64,000 nucleotides of DNA, from positions 24,597 to 88,596 of the forward strand of contig DYCF01000018.1 of NCBI GenBank assembly GCA_019418225.1. Reading direction: 5' to 3'. A program made the translations under genes and the position numbers. Positions 27,047-35,383 of this stretch are shown piece after piece; the first letter of the stretch is position 1; each line of letters starts with the position of its first letter. Source of the DNA: Clostridiales bacterium. GTDB taxonomy: Bacteria; Bacillota; Clostridia; Lachnospirales; Cellulosilyticaceae. A model generated the notes under the pieces. That model did no database searches. It saw only the letters and a program-made list of their open reading frames with translations, and was not told where the DNA came from.

Positions 27047-28276
27047 TTAAACAATCTGGATTTGAAGTTTTTCTATGTATTCTTCTGCTATCTTTCTAGC
27101 ATTCTCCTCATCATAGGCTATAACATAACCTAATCTATTAAAGTTATTAGTTGTTCGTTCTACATACTCACCATTTTCAACGGTTAGACTTACATCTTCT
27201 ATATTCTTCTCGGATATTTCGTTATCATTAATTTGTACAACTCCACTCTTATTTGCTATGGCATATGCAATTGCTGCTGAATTTGCTGAAATTGGGTAAA
27301 CTTGATTATCCTCCAAATTACCACGCATAGCTATGCTTAACGCTATTTCTCTCATAGCTAATCCTGTTACAGCTCTTACAAGTTCATCTATATGGTCTCC
27401 TCCAGGTCTTCCATTTACCTCTATTACTTTAGGCCCATCTATAGTGAGCTTAATTTCTGTATGTGTTACACCATAGTCAATATCTAGTGCAGTTAATGCA
27501 GCTTTAGTAATTGTTTCAATAGCCTCTCGTTCTGTCTTATCTAATATAGCCGGAACCATATGTCCAATCTCTATACAATCAAATGTCTTCTTGCTCGTAA
27601 TCGCTACAATAGTATGTACATTATTTATAGTATAAGACTCTACACTATACTCTAATCCTTCTAAATATTCTTCTACTATAATCTCTTCGTCTAACTTTTG
27701 ACCTATGAAGTTAGAACCTGTATGTTCTATGCATTCTACTGCATCGATTAATTCTTGCATATCTTTACATATAAAAACGGATTTGCTGCCTGATTCATTA
27801 GAAGGCTTTACTACTATTGGAAATTCAATTTGATTTATTACTGATAATACTTCCCTTACAGACTTTATAACTACATATTTTGCTGATGGCGTATTATTCT
27901 CCTTAAATTTTTCTTTTGCTCTTATCTTATGCCTACAATTTTCAGCTGCTTCTAATTTAAGTCCCCAATATTTAATATGGCATTCCTCTGCTAGCTGTGC
28001 GACAACTGGTATATAATATTCATTAAGAGTAAAAATACGTCTTACATCAAATTTTTCACATAGTTGTTTTGTAAGATTTATTACCTCTTCTACATTTGAC
28101 TGCTCTACTTCATATGGGAAATCTATTGCAATCAATTCATCCATATCTATATTTTGTTTTATATAAACAATCTGATATCCCATATTATGAATTAATGAAA
28201 TTTCACTTTCTCTTAAATGAGTTTGTACAACAATCACTACTGATTTTTTATATACTACATCTTGTCTTAGCAACAT
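27047..28276 (-). CDS. ATP-grasp ligase (first of two)
   Basis: A 409-residue ATP-grasp enzyme: FPIVVKPSNESGSKSVFI clamp, VEEYLEGLEYSVESYTI, and the catalytic end THTEIKLTIDGPKVIEVNGRPGGDHIDELV. This matches the L-amino-acid ligase/BL00235-like group that makes dipeptides or amides. The start overlaps the last 10 bases of the upstream small gene, so the two are coupled. With the second ligase it suggests two amide bonds are made in this pathway. Confidence 0.85.
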   Translation of the reverse strand: MLLRQDVVYKKSVVIVVQTHLRESEISLIHNMGYQIVYIKQNIDMDELIAIDFPYEVEQSNVEEVINLTKQLCEKFDVRRIFTLNEYYIPVVAQLAEECHIKYWGLKLEAAENCRHKIRAKEKFKENNTPSAKYVVIKSVREVLSVINQIEFPIVVKPSNESGSKSVFICKDMQELIDAVECIEHTGSNFIGQKLDEEIIVEEYLEGLEYSVESYTINNVHTIVAITSKKTFDCIEIGHMVPAILDKTEREAIETITKAALTALDIDYGVTHTEIKLTIDGPKVIEVNGRPGGDHIDELVRAVTGLAMREIALSIAMRGNLEDNQVYPISANSAAIAYAIANKSGVVQINDNEISEKNIEDVSLTVENGEYVERTTNNFNRLGYVIAYDEENARKIAEEYIEKLQIQIV

Positions 28277-28554
28277 CTTCCCCCATTTCTTTTACCACCT
28301 TGTTCTAATAACTTTGTTATCTTCTGCCCCTTCATAGCTGCAACAATCGCCATAACACATCCAATTTCTTGTACTGATATATCAAGTTGCTTTGCGTTCA
28401 TAACGGCTTGTTTAACTGCATCAGCATCTTCGAAAGACGTCACAGTAGCTAATGCTACCAACCCCTTTTCCCTTTCAGTTAATACTTGTGTTTCAAACAC
28501 TCTTTTACTAAATTCATTAAAAGCCTCGTTAATTTCTGGTACTTGATTAATCAT
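28267..28554 (-). CDS. Small carboxymuconolactone-decarboxylase-like protein ending in Cys-Cys
   Basis: A helical protein of about 95 residues: INEAFNEFSKRVFE, LTEREKGLVALATV and DADAVKQAVMNAKQL. This resembles the CMD/AhpD fold, but the usual internal CxxC of AhpD is missing. Instead the chain ends with a basic tail GGKRNGGRCC. A terminal vicinal cysteine pair is a good ligand for As(III). The frame is open upstream to 28611, but AGGAGG lies six bases before ATG 28554, which does not overlap the preceding gene. Confidence 0.75.
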   Translation of the reverse strand: MINQVPEINEAFNEFSKRVFETQVLTEREKGLVALATVTSFEDADAVKQAVMNAKQLDISVQEIGCVMAIVAAMKGQKITKLLEQGGKRNGGRCC

Positions 28555-28564
28555 TTTTTTCCTC

Positions 28565-29260
28565 CTAAACTCCCTTAAAATATTTACACTTATTGTGCCT
28601 ACATACATCATTGTATTTACTTTGCCAACAAGGTTTCATCTCATGTTCATACAATGGAAAACTTACATTTAAATATGTATTTGCTACTTCAATACTTTTC
28701 TCTAAAACACGCCTTACTGATGCAGTACAACATCTAGGCCCGCCCTGATCTGCTACACTTAAAAGTCCTTCTGCTGTAGCTATATTTGCAATGTTTCTTT
28801 CTTCGTCACTCATAGGAGTAGACTTATTGATAATTGCAAAAGCTACCCCTAAACCTACTGCTGCTCCGCAATTTCCATAGTAACCACACCACCCACCAGG
28901 TATCTTGAGTGCTCTATCTATTCCCTCATATACATCATTATCAGTTATCTTGCCAGTTAAGTTTTTATAGGCAATTAGAAAGGCTGCTGTTGTTAGGGGA
29001 TGTGGTGAGTTCCCACATATACCACATTCAACAAATAGCATTTCAGCTATCTCACAAGGATTTTTTTGGCTTATAAGAGGAACCATTTTATACAGTTTAT
29101 TTATTACACTCTTAGAAGCACACGTATTGCAATAATAATGACCATTCTCACACTGTATATACGTCTTTTCCTCAACACCACATTCTGTGCATTTGGCAAA
29201 TACTAAATGGTCACTATGCTTTAATTCCCCATTACATTTCAAACATTTTCCTATTATCAT
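28565..29260 (-). CDS. Cysteine-rich DUF5714-type protein
   Basis: A 231-residue protein and the first gene of the cluster. Residues 1-50 are zinc-ribbon-like, with CLKC, CTEC and CNTC pairs. The rest carries more conserved cysteines: CGICGNSPHP, GGWCGYYGNCGAAVGLGVAF, GPRCCTASV and a C-terminal CRHNKC. I recall this as the DUF5714 family of anaerobes. The glycine/cysteine loops suggest binding of a metal, a metalloid or an Fe-S cluster, but the function is unknown. It sits directly behind the palindromic operator region. Confidence 0.75.
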   Translation of the reverse strand: MIIGKCLKCNGELKHSDHLVFAKCTECGVEEKTYIQCENGHYYCNTCASKSVINKLYKMVPLISQKNPCEIAEMLFVECGICGNSPHPLTTAAFLIAYKNLTGKITDNDVYEGIDRALKIPGGWCGYYGNCGAAVGLGVAFAIINKSTPMSDEERNIANIATAEGLLSVADQGGPRCCTASVRRVLEKSIEVANTYLNVSFPLYEHEMKPCWQSKYNDVCRHNKCKYFKGV

Positions 29261-29285
29261 ATTAGACTCCTTTAATGTTCAATCT

Positions 29286-29363
29286 TTAAAGCGCTTTAAT
29301 ATAGATAACCATCTATTATATATATAATTATCTATATTATATATATAATTTTACAAATTGCAA
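29286..29363 (-). promoter_or_regulatory. Promoter and palindromic operators of the arsenic-like cluster
   Basis: Upstream of 29260 lie two identical perfect palindromes ATTATATATATAAT (29315-29328 and 29336-29349), starting 21 bases apart, and a third perfect palindrome TTAAAGCGCTTTAA (29286-29299). A TTGCAA (29358-29363) and TATAAT (29336-29341) 16 bases apart on the minus strand could be the promoter, so the palindromes cover the -10 and the transcript start. This is a fitting place for the ArsR domain made by this operon to bind. Confidence 0.6.
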
Positions 29364-29517
29364 ATATTTATTTTATTATTTTATCTTTTTCTTGAAAAAT
29401 ATATTTTCTACCTTTTATATCTATTTATTAGCGTAGTTATTTATGTACAAGCATATTATACTTATATCAAATCTTAAATTTATGTCTCGCTTTTTTATAT
29501 TTCACTGTTTCATTCAT

Positions 29518-29633
29518 ATATAGATTTCACATTTATAAATTTTAGTTATTCACAGTTTCTAGTCATGTGAAATCATTGAGAGAAACCTATATACCTATAT
29601 GTATAGTTCAAGTTTTTAGTTGGTTTCTCTATA
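29518..29633 (+). repeat. Dispersed ~115-bp repeat, copy 3
   Basis: Begins TATAGATTTCACAT and ends GGTTTCTCTATA. GATTTCACAT pairs with ATGTGAAATC, and AGAGAAACC pairs with GGTTTCTCT, giving two hairpins. It ends about 35 bases before the GH2 gene and lies between it and the divergent cluster promoter. Confidence 0.85.
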
Positions 29634-29669
29634 GATTGATTCTATACACTACTTAAATAGGAGGAATTT

Positions 29670-32597
29670 ATGATTAATTTAATGGATTTACAAGGTGAAT
29701 GGCAATTTGCTCTAGACCCTAATAAACAAGGGATGCCTCAGAATTTCTCGGACACAATTATACTTCCTAACACCACTTCACATGCCCAAAAAGGCCCTAT
29801 TAATGAAGAAATTAAAACAGGTAGCCTTACAGATGAATATGCCTTCTTGGGCTGGGCATGGTTTAGACGTGAGCTTACTATTTCTGATGCCACAAATAAT
29901 TCGCAGATTTTCCTTTTCTTAGAACGTACACGTATCACTAAACTTTGGATAGATGATACATATATTGGGTGTCAAAATAGTTTATGTACACCTCATCTTT
30001 ATGATGTTACCCATGCACTTTCTCCAGGAAAACATACACTTACTATCTGCGTGGATAACACTGATTATCCTACTAAAGGCGGCCACCTTACTTCTGAAGA
30101 TACCCAGACCAACTGGAATGGAATCACAGGTAAGATTGAACTACGCTTTTTTAGTGACTGTTTCTTAAAGGACATTATGGTTTTCCCTAACGTTGCCAAT
30201 AAAACTATTACAATCAAAGGAAAATTAGAAAGCTGCGCCCCTACTAATCTTCTTGTGGAAGCACGTAGCTTCAACAGTGATTTTACGCATCATGCCAAAC
30301 CTATGATTTATACCCTCCAAGGCAAGGCATTTGAAATCACTTATGCCTTAGGGGCAGAAGCACTTCTCTGGGATGAACATCATCCTAACCTTTATAAACT
30401 TTCACTCAAATGCTTCTCAGGGGAACAATTATTAGATCAGCATACTCTCTCTTTTGGGCTTCGTGAATTCAAAGGCTCAGAAGATAAATTTATCATCAAT
30501 GGCCGTCCTACCTTCTTACGCGGTAAGCATGATGGACTCATCTTTCCTCTTACAGGTTTTGCACCTACAGATCTTACCACTTGGCTTCATGTACTTAGTA
30601 CCGCTAAAGCTTATGGCATTAATCATTATCGCTTTCATACCTGCTGTCCACCAGAAGCGGCCTTTGAGGCAGCAGACCGTTTAGGGATTTACATGCAGCC
30701 TGAACTGCCTTTCTGGGGCACGATTACAGAGGAAGGCGAAGAAAATCACAATCAAGCTGAACAGGATTACTTAATTAAAGAAGGCTTTAATATGCTTCGC
30801 ACCTTTGGTAATCATCCTTCTTTTGTGATGATGTCTCTTGGCAATGAGCTCTGGGGTAGTCAAAAAATCTTAAATACAATTTTGGGAAAATATAAAGCCC
30901 TTGACTCTCGTCATCTTTATACACAGGGTTCTAATAACTTTCAATTTTGTCCTTGTATCTTAGAACATGATGATTTCTTCAGTGGCGTACGATTTAGTAG
31001 AGATCGCCTCTTCCGCGGATCTTATGCCATGTGTGATGCACCTCAAGGTATTTTGCAAACCATGGCGCCTGGTACTCATTACAATTTTGATGAAGCCATT
31101 TATCCCACTGAAATCATTAAATATCTGAATCAACATCAATCTATCTCTGACACCATTGCCCTTACGGATTCCAATTTAAAGAACGAGCATTCAAATAGCT
31201 GTGATGCTACAAGTATAGAAATTCAATATGGTACAGGGGTCAAAAAGGTTTCTATGGCGGAAATCAATGATGCACTCATTCCGCATATTCCTGTCATTTC
31301 TCATGAGGTTGGACAATATGAAACCTTCCCTAATTTTGATGAAATCCAAAAATATACTGGTTCTATTAAAGCCAAGAATTTCGAAGTCTTTCGTGAACGC
31401 CTTACTGAAAAAGGACTTCTTGATTTAGCGCCAGATTACTTTAAAGCATCTGGTCAATTAGCTGTAAGTTGCTATAAAGAGGAAATCGAAACAGCACTTC
31501 GCACCAAACATTTAGCTGGGTTCCAGCTTTTAGATTTACAAGACTTTAGTGGCCAGGGTACTGCCCTTGTAGGCATTTTAGATGCTTTCATGGAATCTAA
31601 AGGTTTGATTTCAGATAAGGCGTGGCGTAACTTCTGCTGCGATACTGTTTTATTAGGTGATTTTGGCAATTATATTTATGAAGCAGGCGAACTCTTTAAT
31701 AGCAAAGTACATCTTGCTTATTATGGAGATAAGCCACTTAAAAGCAATCAAGTAAAATGGCAACTTACCACGCCTACTCAAGTTTTGGCAGAAGGCATAC
31801 TTCCTGTTCTTGATAAAAGCTATGGTCTTTGCACCTTAGGTGAAGTTGATTTCCGTCTTCCAGAAGTAAATGTCCCAACACCTGTTACCTTTTCATTAAC
31901 ACTAATCAATCCGCCTCACTTAGCAAACACTAATAATACTAATAACACCATAGATGTAGATTCTCATATCATTACAAATAGCTATGACCTTATGCTTTAT
32001 CCACATTTGGATTTTGAATTAACAGAAGTTATCCACGCTAACGGTCAATCACTCCACATTGTCCACACATTTGATGAAGCTAAGGAAAATTTACAACAAG
32101 GTAAGTGTGTACTTCTTCTACCACAAAATCATTTAGCAGCTAGTATCCCTGGTACTTATTGTACAGACTTCTGGTGTTATCCAATGTTTAGGTCTATTTC
32201 CGAATCAGTGGGCAAACCTATCCCTATTGGTACAATGGGTCTTCTCATCCAAAATGACCATGCGGCTTTAAAGGAATTTCCAGCTCAATATTATAGTACG
32301 CCTTGCTGGTACAATATGGTGACTCATGCGGATTGCCAGATTCTCGATACAGTCACACCTCAAATGCGTCCTATTGTTCAAATGATTGATAACTTTGAGC
32401 GTAATCATAATCTAGGCCTCTTATATGAAGCCAATGTCTTAAACGGTAAACTGCTCGTTTGTACTAGCCGTCTTGAAGAAGTTTGGTCTCATATTGAAAT
32501 CAGACATTTTGCCAAATCAATTATTGATTATGGTCTTTCTTCTGATTTCAACCCTACAACTTCACTAGACCCTAGTCTACTCAGCAAATTATTCTAA
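29670..32597 (+). CDS. Glycoside hydrolase family 2 enzyme
   Basis: A 975-residue GH2 protein. An N-terminal jelly-roll sugar-binding domain (AWFRRELTISDA, TRITKLWIDDTYIG) is followed by an Ig-like domain (about 165-265, ending SFGLREF) and a TIM barrel (FLRGKHDGLIFPL; YGINHYRFHTCCPPEAAFEAAD). The acid/base Glu is in MSLGNELWG and the likely nucleophile Glu in VISHEVGQYE. No signal peptide is seen, so it acts in the cytosol on imported oligosaccharides. The barrel has inserts compared with LacZ or GusA, and the sugar specificity (galactoside, mannoside, glucuronide or other) cannot be called. A TAGGAGGAA site precedes the ATG. It is a single gene, ended by a strong terminator. Confidence 0.88.
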   Translation: MINLMDLQGEWQFALDPNKQGMPQNFSDTIILPNTTSHAQKGPINEEIKTGSLTDEYAFLGWAWFRRELTISDATNNSQIFLFLERTRITKLWIDDTYIGCQNSLCTPHLYDVTHALSPGKHTLTICVDNTDYPTKGGHLTSEDTQTNWNGITGKIELRFFSDCFLKDIMVFPNVANKTITIKGKLESCAPTNLLVEARSFNSDFTHHAKPMIYTLQGKAFEITYALGAEALLWDEHHPNLYKLSLKCFSGEQLLDQHTLSFGLREFKGSEDKFIINGRPTFLRGKHDGLIFPLTGFAPTDLTTWLHVLSTAKAYGINHYRFHTCCPPEAAFEAADRLGIYMQPELPFWGTITEEGEENHNQAEQDYLIKEGFNMLRTFGNHPSFVMMSLGNELWGSQKILNTILGKYKALDSRHLYTQGSNNFQFCPCILEHDDFFSGVRFSRDRLFRGSYAMCDAPQGILQTMAPGTHYNFDEAIYPTEIIKYLNQHQSISDTIALTDSNLKNEHSNSCDATSIEIQYGTGVKKVSMAEINDALIPHIPVISHEVGQYETFPNFDEIQKYTGSIKAKNFEVFRERLTEKGLLDLAPDYFKASGQLAVSCYKEEIETALRTKHLAGFQLLDLQDFSGQGTALVGILDAFMESKGLISDKAWRNFCCDTVLLGDFGNYIYEAGELFNSKVHLAYYGDKPLKSNQVKWQLTTPTQVLAEGILPVLDKSYGLCTLGEVDFRLPEVNVPTPVTFSLTLINPPHLANTNNTNNTIDVDSHIITNSYDLMLYPHLDFELTEVIHANGQSLHIVHTFDEAKENLQQGKCVLLLPQNHLAASIPGTYCTDFWCYPMFRSISESVGKPIPIGTMGLLIQNDHAALKEFPAQYYSTPCWYNMVTHADCQILDTVTPQMRPIVQMIDNFERNHNLGLLYEANVLNGKLLVCTSRLEEVWSHIEIRHFAKSIIDYGLSSDFNPTTSLDPSLLSKLF

Positions 32598-32600
32598 TAC

Positions 32601-32647
32601 TAAAATACGCCTTAGCGAGACCTATTTAATCTCGCTAAGGCGTATTT
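32601..32647. terminator. Bidirectional terminator
   Basis: A perfect 19-bp stem pairs 32601-32619 with 32629-32647 (AAAATACGCCTTAGCGAGA on the left arm), with an A/T tract at both ends. It serves the GH2 gene and the convergent gene at 32664. Confidence 0.92.
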
Positions 32648-32663
32648 TAACTTATTTATATTT

Positions 32664-33407
32664 TTAATTAACCCTTGCTAAAAATAATATAGCTGGATAC
32701 ATTTCAAAACCATGTATATACTCTATACTTTGGACTATCTCCCTATCCAATACCCATAGACAAGACCAATTCACTCCATACTCTAGTCCCATCTGTTTAA
32801 TTGCTTCTTTCTGTACTCTTCGTAAACCTTCTAAATCATATCTTAATCCAGTCTCATCCATAGCACTTACATAGACATTTAAGGCTTGTAATGTAATGCT
32901 CACCATACTCCTTTTTTCATGAGCTTCTAACTTTTCTTTAATCTGCTCAAGCTTCTCACAAGACATAGTCCACTCTTCCTTAGCCTCATCTGTAAGTTTG
33001 CATTTTATATAAGAAATACTTTTTTTATTAGCTTCAATGCAGTAATTATATGCCCCATATCTGCATCTATAATCGGCCCAAATCTGATCGGTATTTATAG
33101 CAACCTCTTCATCTAAATTGTCCCAGTGTACTCTAATTGGTGATTTCATCATAAAACCTTTTGAGGCTCTTGCTAACGCTGGTGCTAAAATTTCATGGAA
33201 AACTTCTTCTTGAAAAGTATAAGGTGACCTTTTTAATTGCTTCATCATCCTATAGCTTTCACTAATAATTTCACTCATCCCAATGTCAATAAATTTTTTA
33301 ATGGAATCTATTCCTGTTATCTTTCCTAATCTATTATCAATATAAAATTGACCTACTTCAGCATATGAATAGACTTCCTCTTTTACACCTTTAACTTTTT
33401 CCAGCAT
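32664..33407 (-). CDS. Hypothetical protein
   Basis: A 247-residue soluble, mostly helical protein without signal peptide or membrane segment. A tryptophan/cysteine-rich C-terminal part reads YGVNWSCLWVLDREIVQ. I recognise no family. It is convergent with the GH2 gene. The stretch between its start and the tyrS end holds one copy of the dispersed repeat. Confidence 0.6.
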   Translation of the reverse strand: MLEKVKGVKEEVYSYAEVGQFYIDNRLGKITGIDSIKKFIDIGMSEIISESYRMMKQLKRSPYTFQEEVFHEILAPALARASKGFMMKSPIRVHWDNLDEEVAINTDQIWADYRCRYGAYNYCIEANKKSISYIKCKLTDEAKEEWTMSCEKLEQIKEKLEAHEKRSMVSITLQALNVYVSAMDETGLRYDLEGLRRVQKEAIKQMGLEYGVNWSCLWVLDREIVQSIEYIHGFEMYPAILFLARVN

Positions 33408-33570
33408 CTCTTCGCCCCCCCATCAGCTTTATGCTACCGCTACAGCTTTTATCTCTTTTAATAGACTGAATTATCTCACTACTCTATTATTATATTCGGT
33501 AGTATCTAGGGTCACAATGAGGAGATTTTAACAATTTTAAAAATTTATTTTGTATTTTTTGATACCTCCC

Positions 33571-33686
33571 CATAGATTTCACATTTATAAATTTTAGTTA
33601 TTCATGACTTTTAGTAATGTGAAATCATTGAGAGAAATCTATTTATCTACATGTATATTTCAAGGTTTTAGTTGGTTTCTCTATAT
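33571..33686 (+). repeat. Dispersed ~115-bp repeat, copy 4, overlapping the tyrS stop codon
   Basis: Starts CATAGATTTCAC and ends GGTTTCTCTATA. The last bases include the tyrS stop codon (33681-33683, TAG on the minus strand). Same two-hairpin layout as the other copies. Confidence 0.85.
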
Positions 33687-34889
33687 AAGCCTTATAAATT
33701 TCTTTTTACCGATTCTCAGTACATCTCCCACCTTAACTGTTGTCTCTAACGTCTTTACAACTTCTTGGTTAATTCTTACCCCACCTTGTAAAATAAGGCG
33801 TCTAAACTCACTGCCACTGGCTACATATTGCTCTGCCACCAATATAGGACTTAACTGAACTAACTGCATTTCTGATGCTTCACCTAACTTCATTTCTGGA
33901 ATCTGGTCTGGAATAGCCTTTTTACTAAAGGCTTCTTCGTAGTATTTCTCAGCTTCCTTGACTTCATCTGTTGTATGGTATAATCCCGTAATAATTTGAG
34001 CTAACTCAAATTTTACATCTCTAGGATTCTTACCTTCTTCAAGTGCAGTTTGAATTTCTTTAATACGGTCAGGATGCTCATCTGTAGCAAGTTCAAAATA
34101 TTTGATAATAAGCGCATCTGGCACTTCCATCACCTTTTTAAACATAATATGTGCCGGCTCATTTACACCAATATAGTTACCTAGGCTCTTACTCATTTTC
34201 TCCACGCCATCAAGCCCTTCTAATATTGGCATAAATAATGCAACCTGTGCATCCTGTCCCATAGTCTTTTGAAGTGTTCTTCCAATCAGAATATTAAAGG
34301 TCTGGTCCGTTCCACCAAGTTCAATATCTGCCTCTAATGTCACCGAGTCAAAGGCTTGCATTAATGGGTAAAAGAATTCATGTACACCAATTGGAATATT
34401 GTTTTTGTAGCGGTTTTGGAAATCATCTCGTTCTAGCATACGCGCTACTGTCGTTGTTGCCGCTAATTTTAAAACATCCTCAAAGTTCAATTTACTGAGC
34501 CACTCACTATTAAAACGCACTTCTGTCTTATCTCTATCAAGCACCTTAAAAATCTGTTTTTCATAAGTCTTAGCATTTTCTAATACTTGCTCATCTGTTA
34601 ATGCTTTTCTGCCCTTAGACTTACCTGTAGGGTCACCTATCTTCCCTGTAAAATCACCAATGATAATCACAGCGCGGTGTCCTAAGTCCTGCATCTGCTT
34701 GATTTTGCGAAGTACTACTGCATGCCCTAAATGAATATCTGGCGCACTAGGGTCTAAGCCTAACTTAATCACTAAAGGCTTATTCTCCTTTTCACTCTTC
34801 TCCAGCTTTTTTCTTAAGTCCTCTTCATTAACAACTGTTGCTACACCTTTAGTAATGATTTTAATTTGTTCCTCAATAGATTTTTTCAT
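33681..34889 (-). CDS. tyrS: Tyrosyl-tRNA synthetase
   Basis: A 402-residue class I synthetase that charges tRNA-Tyr (one such tRNA is at 63.7 kb). The HIGH-type motif is HLGHAV, preceded by GLDPSAPDIH, and the KMSKS loop is intact (EKMSKSLGNYIG). A C-terminal S4 RNA-binding domain (EFRRLILQGGVRINQEVV) is present. The TyrZ-like length and the ending IRLI are normal. A tyrosine T-box leader controls it. Its stop codon lies inside a dispersed repeat, so the very end may have been altered by that insertion. Confidence 0.97.
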   Translation of the reverse strand: MKKSIEEQIKIITKGVATVVNEEDLRKKLEKSEKENKPLVIKLGLDPSAPDIHLGHAVVLRKIKQMQDLGHRAVIIIGDFTGKIGDPTGKSKGRKALTDEQVLENAKTYEKQIFKVLDRDKTEVRFNSEWLSKLNFEDVLKLAATTTVARMLERDDFQNRYKNNIPIGVHEFFYPLMQAFDSVTLEADIELGGTDQTFNILIGRTLQKTMGQDAQVALFMPILEGLDGVEKMSKSLGNYIGVNEPAHIMFKKVMEVPDALIIKYFELATDEHPDRIKEIQTALEEGKNPRDVKFELAQIITGLYHTTDEVKEAEKYYEEAFSKKAIPDQIPEMKLGEASEMQLVQLSPILVAEQYVASGSEFRRLILQGGVRINQEVVKTLETTVKVGDVLRIGKKKFIRLI

Positions 34890-34937
34890 AAAATATCACC
34901 CCTTGTTTAAAATTAATTTGAAATTTTTTTACCTACG

Positions 34938-35260
34938 ACAAAAAAGCACCTCGTCCCTTGTTTCCAAAGGACGAGGTGCTTTAGCCGCTCTCGTGTTACC
35001 ACCTTAGGTTTATAGGTAGCTCACGCTACCTACCTCTTCAAGTACGCCTCCCAAATTGAGAGGTTATACTCTAGCACTATAACGTGTGCAGGAATCCGTC
35101 ACAGCCTACTACATTTCTGATTCGGTGTGAAGCTCAAAGATGTATTCATAATCAGTTTGTCATGCACCTCTCATCAATTGAGTAAAAACACTCACCGGTA
35201 ACTTTCTGTATGCCTTACTGACTACTACTTGTTCTTATCATAGCTTTTCTTAATCTTATA
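34938..35260 (-). ncRNA. Tyrosine T-box leader of tyrS
   Basis: Read on the minus strand, the leader has a stem I region with a GAATACATC specifier loop. Its TAC (35142-35144) is a tyrosine codon. The conserved T-box AAGGTGGTAACACGAGAGC is at about 34980-35010. A terminator follows: GCACCTCGTCC pairs with GGACGAGGTGC and runs into TTTTTT near 34945. Uncharged tRNA-Tyr should favour the antiterminator and switch on tyrS. Confidence 0.93.
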
Positions 35261-35383
35261 CGCCGAAATATAGCTTACGCTATAAGTCTTCGTTATGTCG
35301 TTTATTAAATTAATAGTATTATATGCAGTTAATTTTAAGTTATCAACTGCTAACATCTCCTCTTTCCATTTTGATTTAATCTA

